This document shows positions 59,973 to 64,000 of a stretch of DNA of 64,000 nt, in pieces. Source of the stretch: Achromobacter sp. MFA1 R4 (GTDB taxonomy: Bacteria; Pseudomonadota; Gammaproteobacteria; Burkholderiales; Burkholderiaceae_B); contig NZ_LT707065.1 in assembly GCF_900156745.1 (NCBI RefSeq), forward strand, positions 4,774,001-4,838,000. The letters are read 5' to 3'. A model generated the notes under the pieces. It had not been told where the DNA came from, made no database searches, and was given only the letters and a program-made list of their open reading frames with translations. Position numbers and translations under genes: made by a program. The number at the start of each line of letters is the position of its first letter. Position 1 is the stretch's first letter.

Positions 59973-60627
59973 TGCAATGGGGGTGCTGTCCGACGTGGAC
60001 GATTGCTGGAACCGCATCGGCATACGCGGCGACAAAAGCTGCGGCCAGCTTGCCGCGCACGTGCATTGCCGCAACTGTCCGGTGTACGCCTCGGCGGCCA
60101 AGCGTATCCTTGACCGCCTGCCGCCGGGCATGGCGTCAGAGGATGAAGCGCCGCCGCCGCAGCACGCCGCCAATCTGTCGTCGCTGCTGGTCTTTCGCCT
60201 GCAACGGGAATGGCTGGGGTTGCCGACGCGGTCGCTGGACGAGGTGGCGGGCATGCGGGGCATCATCAGCCTGCCGCACCGCCGCGATCCCGCGGTGCTG
60301 GGCGTCACCAATGTGCGCGGAACGCTGACGGTATGCGTGTCGCGGGCGCGCCTGCTGGGGCTGGACGGCGCGGCGCCGCATGCGCGCGAGCGCCCAGCCG
60401 CCGCGCGCATGCTGATATTCGGCGGCGCGGGCCGGGCGGTGGTATTGCCCGTGGACGAGGTCGAGGGCATGCACGACGTCGACCTGCAGGCGCTCGATCC
60501 GTTGCCGTCGACCGTGCAGGGCGCAAGCCTGAAGTATTCCCGCGGCATGGCCCGCTGCGGCGGCCGCGCCGTCGGCGTGCTGGATGAAACCCTGCTGATG
60601 CAGGCATTGCAACGGAGTCTCGCGTGA
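59965..60627 (+). CDS. wspD: CheW-like coupling protein WspD
   Basis: 220 residues. It starts at GTG 59965, supported by AGGAGG 6 bases upstream and overlap with wspC; the same frame is open far upstream but is there a shadow. A cysteine-rich N-terminus DDCWNRIGIRGDKSCGQLAAHVHCRNCPVY, typical of WspD-type CheW proteins, precedes the CheW core LLVFRLQREWLGLPTRSLDEVAGMRGIISLPHRRDPAVLGVTNVRGTLTVCVS. It couples receptor and WspE. The cysteines are not known to bind a metal but are conserved in this subgroup. It overlaps wspE by four bases. Confidence 0.9.
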   Translation: MADAMGVLSDVDDCWNRIGIRGDKSCGQLAAHVHCRNCPVYASAAKRILDRLPPGMASEDEAPPPQHAANLSSLLVFRLQREWLGLPTRSLDEVAGMRGIISLPHRRDPAVLGVTNVRGTLTVCVSRARLLGLDGAAPHARERPAAARMLIFGGAGRAVVLPVDEVEGMHDVDLQALDPLPSTVQGASLKYSRGMARCGGRAVGVLDETLLMQALQRSLA

Positions 60628-63044
60628 ATCCCGATCAGATGCGCGACGCCTCGCTCCTCGAACTGTTCCAGATCGAGACCCGCACGCAGGTGCAGGTGCT
60701 CAACGATGGCCTGCTGGCCCTGGAAAAGAACCCCACGTCCGCGCCGGACCTCGAAGCCTGCATGCGCGCCGCCCACTCGCTAAAAGGCGCGGCGCGCATC
60801 GTGGACCTGCATCCGGCCGTGCGCATCGCGCACGCGATGGAAGACTGCCTCGTGGCGGCGCAGGAAGGTCGCCTGCGCCTGCAGGCCGCCGACATCGACG
60901 CCTTGCTGCTGGGCGCGGACCTGCTGCAACGCGTCGCGACGCCCGGCGTGGAGCTGGACACGGAAATCACCGACCTGGTGGCGCGGCTGAGCAACGCGCC
61001 CAATGCGCCGCCGGCCCCGCCGCCGCGCGCGCCCCGGCCATCCGACTTCCTGCCGCCTATCGTGCGGCTCGAAGATGAGCCCGCCGCGGCGGGCCCGGCT
61101 TTCACGGCGGCGTCGCCCGGACCGACAGGCGCCTTGTCGGGGACCGCGGCATCGACCCCGGCGACAACGACCCCGGCCGCATCGGCCTCCGGGGTATCAA
61201 CGCCCGGTACATCGACTCCTGGCGTGTCCACTCCTGGCGCGTCGAATGCCGCCGCATCGCCGTCGCGCCGCAGTTCCGACCGCGCGGCGGGCGAGGGCGA
61301 GCGCGTGCTGCGCGTCACGGCCGACACCTTGAACAAGCTGCTGGGGCTGTCCAGCGAAACACTGGTCGAGTCGCAATGGGTCGGCCCTTTCAGCGCCGCC
61401 ATGCTGCGGCTGCGGCGCCTGCAGGCGGGGGCGGCGCGTGCGCTGGACGGCGTGCGCGCCGTGCTGGCCGAGCAGCACCTCGATGCGCGCGGCCAGGCGG
61501 CGCTTGACGATGCGCAGCGCATCCTGGAACAGTGCCAGCGTGAACTGACGCAGCGCACCAGCGAAGTGGACGACTTCGGCTGGCGCATGAGCCATCTGAC
61601 GCGGCGCCTGTACGACACCGCGCTGGCCTGCCGCATGCGGCCCTTCGGCGACGGCGTGGGCGGCATGGCGCGCATGGTGCGCGACCTGGGCCGCTCACTG
61701 GGCAAGCAGGTGCGCCTGGAGATCGAAGGCGAGCAGACGCAGGTGGACCGCGACATCCTGGAAAAACTGGATGCGCCGCTCACCCACCTGCTGCGCAACG
61801 CCGTGGACCACGGCATCGAATCGCCCGCGGCCCGCGAGCGGGCGGGCAAGCCGCCGGAGGGCCTGATTACGCTGTCCGCTCGCCACTCGGCCGGCATGCT
61901 GCTGGTCGAGCTGGCCGACGACGGTTCCGGGATCTCGCTGGACCATCTGCGCGGCGAGGTCGTCGAGCGCAAGCTCACCAACGCGGAGACCGCGGCCCGG
62001 TTGACCGAGGCCGAGCTGCTGGAATTCCTTTTTCTGTCGGGCTTCAGCACCCGCGACGAAGTGACGGAGATATCCGGGCGCGGCGTGGGGCTGGACGTGG
62101 TGCAGACGATGGTGCGGCAACTGCGCGGCGCGGTGCGCGTCCACCAGCAGCAGGGCCGGGGCACGCGGTTCGTGCTGGAGATGCCGCTGTCCCTGTCGGT
62201 GGTGCGCAGTCTGCTGGTCGAAGTGCAGGGCGAGATCTACGCGTTTCCGCTGGCCTACGTCAGCCATGCGTTGCAGGTGGACGCCCAGGACATCGAACAG
62301 CTCGAAGGCCAGCAGCATTTCCGCTTCATGGACCGCCAGATCGGGCTGGTGTCGGCGCGACAGATCCTGCGCGCCGGCGAGCCGGCGCCGGCCGCCGACA
62401 CCTTGTCCGTGGTGGTGGTAGGGGACCACGAGCGGCTCTACGGCATCGCCGTGGACCGCTACGTGGGCGAGCGCACGCTGGTCGTGCAGCCGCTGGACCC
62501 CCGGCTGGGCAAGGTGCAGGACGTGATGGCGGGCTCGCTGATGGACGACGGCACGCCGCTGCTGATCCTGGACGTGGAAGACATGCTGGTGTCCGTCCAG
62601 AAACTGATCGAGGGCGGCCGGCTGTCGCGCGTCGACAGCGGGGCCGGCGCGACGGCGACGCGGCGTCGCAAGCGCGTCCTGGTCGTCGATGACTCGTTGA
62701 CGGTTCGCGAGCTTGAGCGCAAGCTGCTGTTGAACCGCGGTTTCGATGTGGCCGTGGCCGTGGACGGCATGGATGGCTGGAACATGTTGCGCAGCGAGGA
62801 TTTCGACCTGATCGTGACCGACGTCGACATGCCGCGGATGGACGGCATTGAACTTGTGTCGCGCATCAAGGCCGATCCCAAGCTGCAGAATCTGCCCGTC
62901 ATGGTGGTGTCGTACAAGGACCGGGAAGAGGACAGGCGGCGCGGGCTGGATGCCGGCGCCGACTATTACCTTGCCAAGGGCAGCTTCCACGACGATGCGC
63001 TGCTCGATGCCGTCGAAGACCTCATCGGGAAGGCACGGACGTGA
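60624..63044 (+). CDS. wspE: Hybrid histidine kinase/response regulator WspE
   Basis: 806 residues, GTG start overlapping wspD. The Hpt domain has the phosphorylated His 51 in ACMRAAHSLKGAARI. After a Pro/Thr/Ser-rich linker (about 130-225) comes the CheA dimerisation and ATPase core, LTHLLRNAVDHGIE, LVELADDGSGI and GRGVGLDVVQTMV. A CheW-like domain follows (EIYAFPLAYVSHALQV), then a CheY receiver with VLVVDDSLTVRELE and the phospho-acceptor Asp near 733 (DLIVTDVDMPRMDG). It phosphorylates WspR and WspF. The linker carries repeated STPG units. Confidence 0.95.
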   Translation: MNPDQMRDASLLELFQIETRTQVQVLNDGLLALEKNPTSAPDLEACMRAAHSLKGAARIVDLHPAVRIAHAMEDCLVAAQEGRLRLQAADIDALLLGADLLQRVATPGVELDTEITDLVARLSNAPNAPPAPPPRAPRPSDFLPPIVRLEDEPAAAGPAFTAASPGPTGALSGTAASTPATTTPAASASGVSTPGTSTPGVSTPGASNAAASPSRRSSDRAAGEGERVLRVTADTLNKLLGLSSETLVESQWVGPFSAAMLRLRRLQAGAARALDGVRAVLAEQHLDARGQAALDDAQRILEQCQRELTQRTSEVDDFGWRMSHLTRRLYDTALACRMRPFGDGVGGMARMVRDLGRSLGKQVRLEIEGEQTQVDRDILEKLDAPLTHLLRNAVDHGIESPAARERAGKPPEGLITLSARHSAGMLLVELADDGSGISLDHLRGEVVERKLTNAETAARLTEAELLEFLFLSGFSTRDEVTEISGRGVGLDVVQTMVRQLRGAVRVHQQQGRGTRFVLEMPLSLSVVRSLLVEVQGEIYAFPLAYVSHALQVDAQDIEQLEGQQHFRFMDRQIGLVSARQILRAGEPAPAADTLSVVVVGDHERLYGIAVDRYVGERTLVVQPLDPRLGKVQDVMAGSLMDDGTPLLILDVEDMLVSVQKLIEGGRLSRVDSGAGATATRRRKRVLVVDDSLTVRELERKLLLNRGFDVAVAVDGMDGWNMLRSEDFDLIVTDVDMPRMDGIELVSRIKADPKLQNLPVMVVSYKDREEDRRRGLDAGADYYLAKGSFHDDALLDAVEDLIGKART

Positions 63045-64000
63045 GAATCGGGATCGTCAATGACATGCCCCTCGCGGTCGAGACCCTGCGGCGCGCGATC
63101 GCGCTCGAGCCCGGCCTGGAGATTGCCTGGACCGCGGCCGACGGCCTGGAGGCGGTCCAGCAGTGCGAACGCGACCGTCCCGACGTGGTGCTGATGGACC
63201 TCATCATGCCCGTCATGGACGGCGTCGAGGCCACGCGCCGCATCATGGCGCAAACGCCTTGCGCCATCGTCGTGGTGACGTCCGACGTCGAGCGCCAGAC
63301 CGCGCGCGTCTTCGATGCCATGGGCCACGGCGCGCTGGACGCGGTGGACACGCCGGTCGTCGGCGGCTCGGACATGCGCAGCGCGGCGGCGCCGCTGCTG
63401 CGCAAGATCCGCAATATCGGCTGGCTGATCGGCCGTTACGGCAATCGCCCGGCACTGACCCCTGTCCCCAGGCCCGCGCCGCCGGCGGGCGCAAGACGGC
63501 TGCTGGCGATCGGTGCGTCGGCCGGCGGACCGGCCACGCTCGCCCAATTGTTGCGCGACCTGCCGCTGGATTTTCCGGCGGGCATCGTGCTGGTGCAGCA
63601 TGTGGACGCCTTGTTTGCCGCCGGCATGGCGGACTGGCTCAACGACCAGGTGCCGCTGCCAGTCCGGCTGGCGCGCCAAGGCGAGCGGCCGCTACCGGGA
63701 CAGATCCTGCTGGCGGGCACGGATGACCATCTTGCGCTGCGCGAGGATGGCACCCTTGAATACACCAGTTGCCCCCGTGAAAGCCTGTACCGGCCTTCCA
63801 TCGACGTGTTTTTTCATAGTGTGGCGCAGCATTGGCGCGGCGTGGCGGTCGGCGTCCTGCTGACGGGCATGGGCCAGGACGGCGCGCGTGGACTCAAGGC
63901 GCTGCGCGAGCGCGGTTGCCTGACCATCGCGCAAGACCAGGCCACCAGCGCCGTCTATGGCATGCCCAAGGCGGCCGCGGCCATGCAGGCCGCGGTCGAG
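63041..64000 (+). CDS. wspF: Protein-glutamate methylesterase WspF (CheB type), cut by window end
   Basis: The start is GTG 63041, overlapping wspE by four bases; 320 codons are visible and the stop lies beyond 64000. The receiver domain has VRIGIVNDMPLAVETLRRAI, phospho-acceptor Asp near residue 53 (PDVVLMDLIMPVMDG) and VVVTSDV. The CheB domain has LLAIGASAGGPATLAQLL with the catalytic Ser, VLVQHVDALFAAGMADWLN (His) and VLLTGMGQDGARGLKALRERGCLTIAQDQATSAVYGMPKAA with the Asp. It demethylates WspA and so damps the pathway. In Pseudomonas, loss of WspF locks the system on. Confidence 0.93.
   Translation, partial: MRIGIVNDMPLAVETLRRAIALEPGLEIAWTAADGLEAVQQCERDRPDVVLMDLIMPVMDGVEATRRIMAQTPCAIVVVTSDVERQTARVFDAMGHGALDAVDTPVVGGSDMRSAAAPLLRKIRNIGWLIGRYGNRPALTPVPRPAPPAGARRLLAIGASAGGPATLAQLLRDLPLDFPAGIVLVQHVDALFAAGMADWLNDQVPLPVRLARQGERPLPGQILLAGTDDHLALREDGTLEYTSCPRESLYRPSIDVFFHSVAQHWRGVAVGVLLTGMGQDGARGLKALRERGCLTIAQDQATSAVYGMPKAAAAMQAAVE

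Overview
The window is about 64 kb of GC-rich bacterial chromosome with dense coding on both strands. Everything points to a betaproteobacterium of the Alcaligenaceae, most likely Achromobacter or a close Bordetella relative. The signs are many periplasmic Bug-type (tripartite tricarboxylate transporter) receptors without their membrane subunits, many LysR/IclR regulators, catabolic operons with stop/start overlaps, and a complete-looking Wsp surface-sensing operon. I saw no rRNA, tRNA, insertion sequence, prophage or CRISPR array. The genus is inference; no 16S sequence is present.

Layout. 0.2-2.1 kb: an SDR dehydrogenase, an unknown protein and a small lipoprotein. 2.1-8.6 kb: a minus-strand catabolic operon (Bug receptor, RidA-like deaminase, TIM-barrel lactonase, FAH-family enzyme, HpaH-like hydratase, HpaI-like aldolase), divergent from a flavin reductase and an IclR regulator. 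8.6-11.7 kb: an accessory patch of lower GC with a small membrane protein, a CdiI-like immunity gene, an orphan RNase A-like toxin, a SUKH (SMI1/KNR4) protein and a methyltransferase. 11.75-11.9 kb: two copies of a palindromic intergenic repeat. 11.9-22.4 kb: one long minus-strand operon (LysR, FAD monooxygenase-like protein, dipeptide-type ABC transporter, acyl-CoA thioesterase-like hydrolase, fused CMD/AhpD protein). 22.6-31.7 kb: small unknowns (one behind a LexA-like box), a 2-hydroxyacid dehydrogenase/Bug pair with a divergent LysR, an RHH regulator with a PHB-depolymerase-family esterase, a DCC protein and DUF2239.

31.9-35.0 kb is guaB-guaA (GMP synthesis). 35.2-41.0 kb carries a methyltransferase and then a methionine cluster: MetE-core synthase (MesD type), its DUF1852 partner (MesX type), an FMN reductase, a divergent MetR-like LysR and a MetF-like protein. 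41-46 kb: a helicase fragment, an unknown secreted protein, an AadA-type aminoglycoside adenylyltransferase, an SDR and a large FAD oxidoreductase. 46.2-50.1 kb: a three-subunit membrane gluconate/sugar dehydrogenase (small Tat subunit, GMC flavoprotein with a cysteine cluster, triheme cytochrome c). 50.2-54.2 kb: a FAN1-type nuclease and an Fe-S XPD/DinG-type helicase, overlapping and preceded by a LexA-like box. 54.2-56.3 kb: a group III truncated hemoglobin and an amidase.

56.5-64.0 kb is the Wsp operon (wspA-B-C-D-E-F, the last cut by the window end). WspA senses a surface or envelope signal, WspB/D couple it to the WspE kinase, WspC/F set adaptation, and the output diguanylate cyclase WspR should lie just beyond the window. 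The most interesting items are the folate-independent methionine synthase cluster with a neighbouring MetF-like gene, the ten-gene ABC/monooxygenase/CMD-AhpD operon of unknown substrate, the orphan CDI-type toxin island, and two LexA-like boxes that are almost identical to each other.
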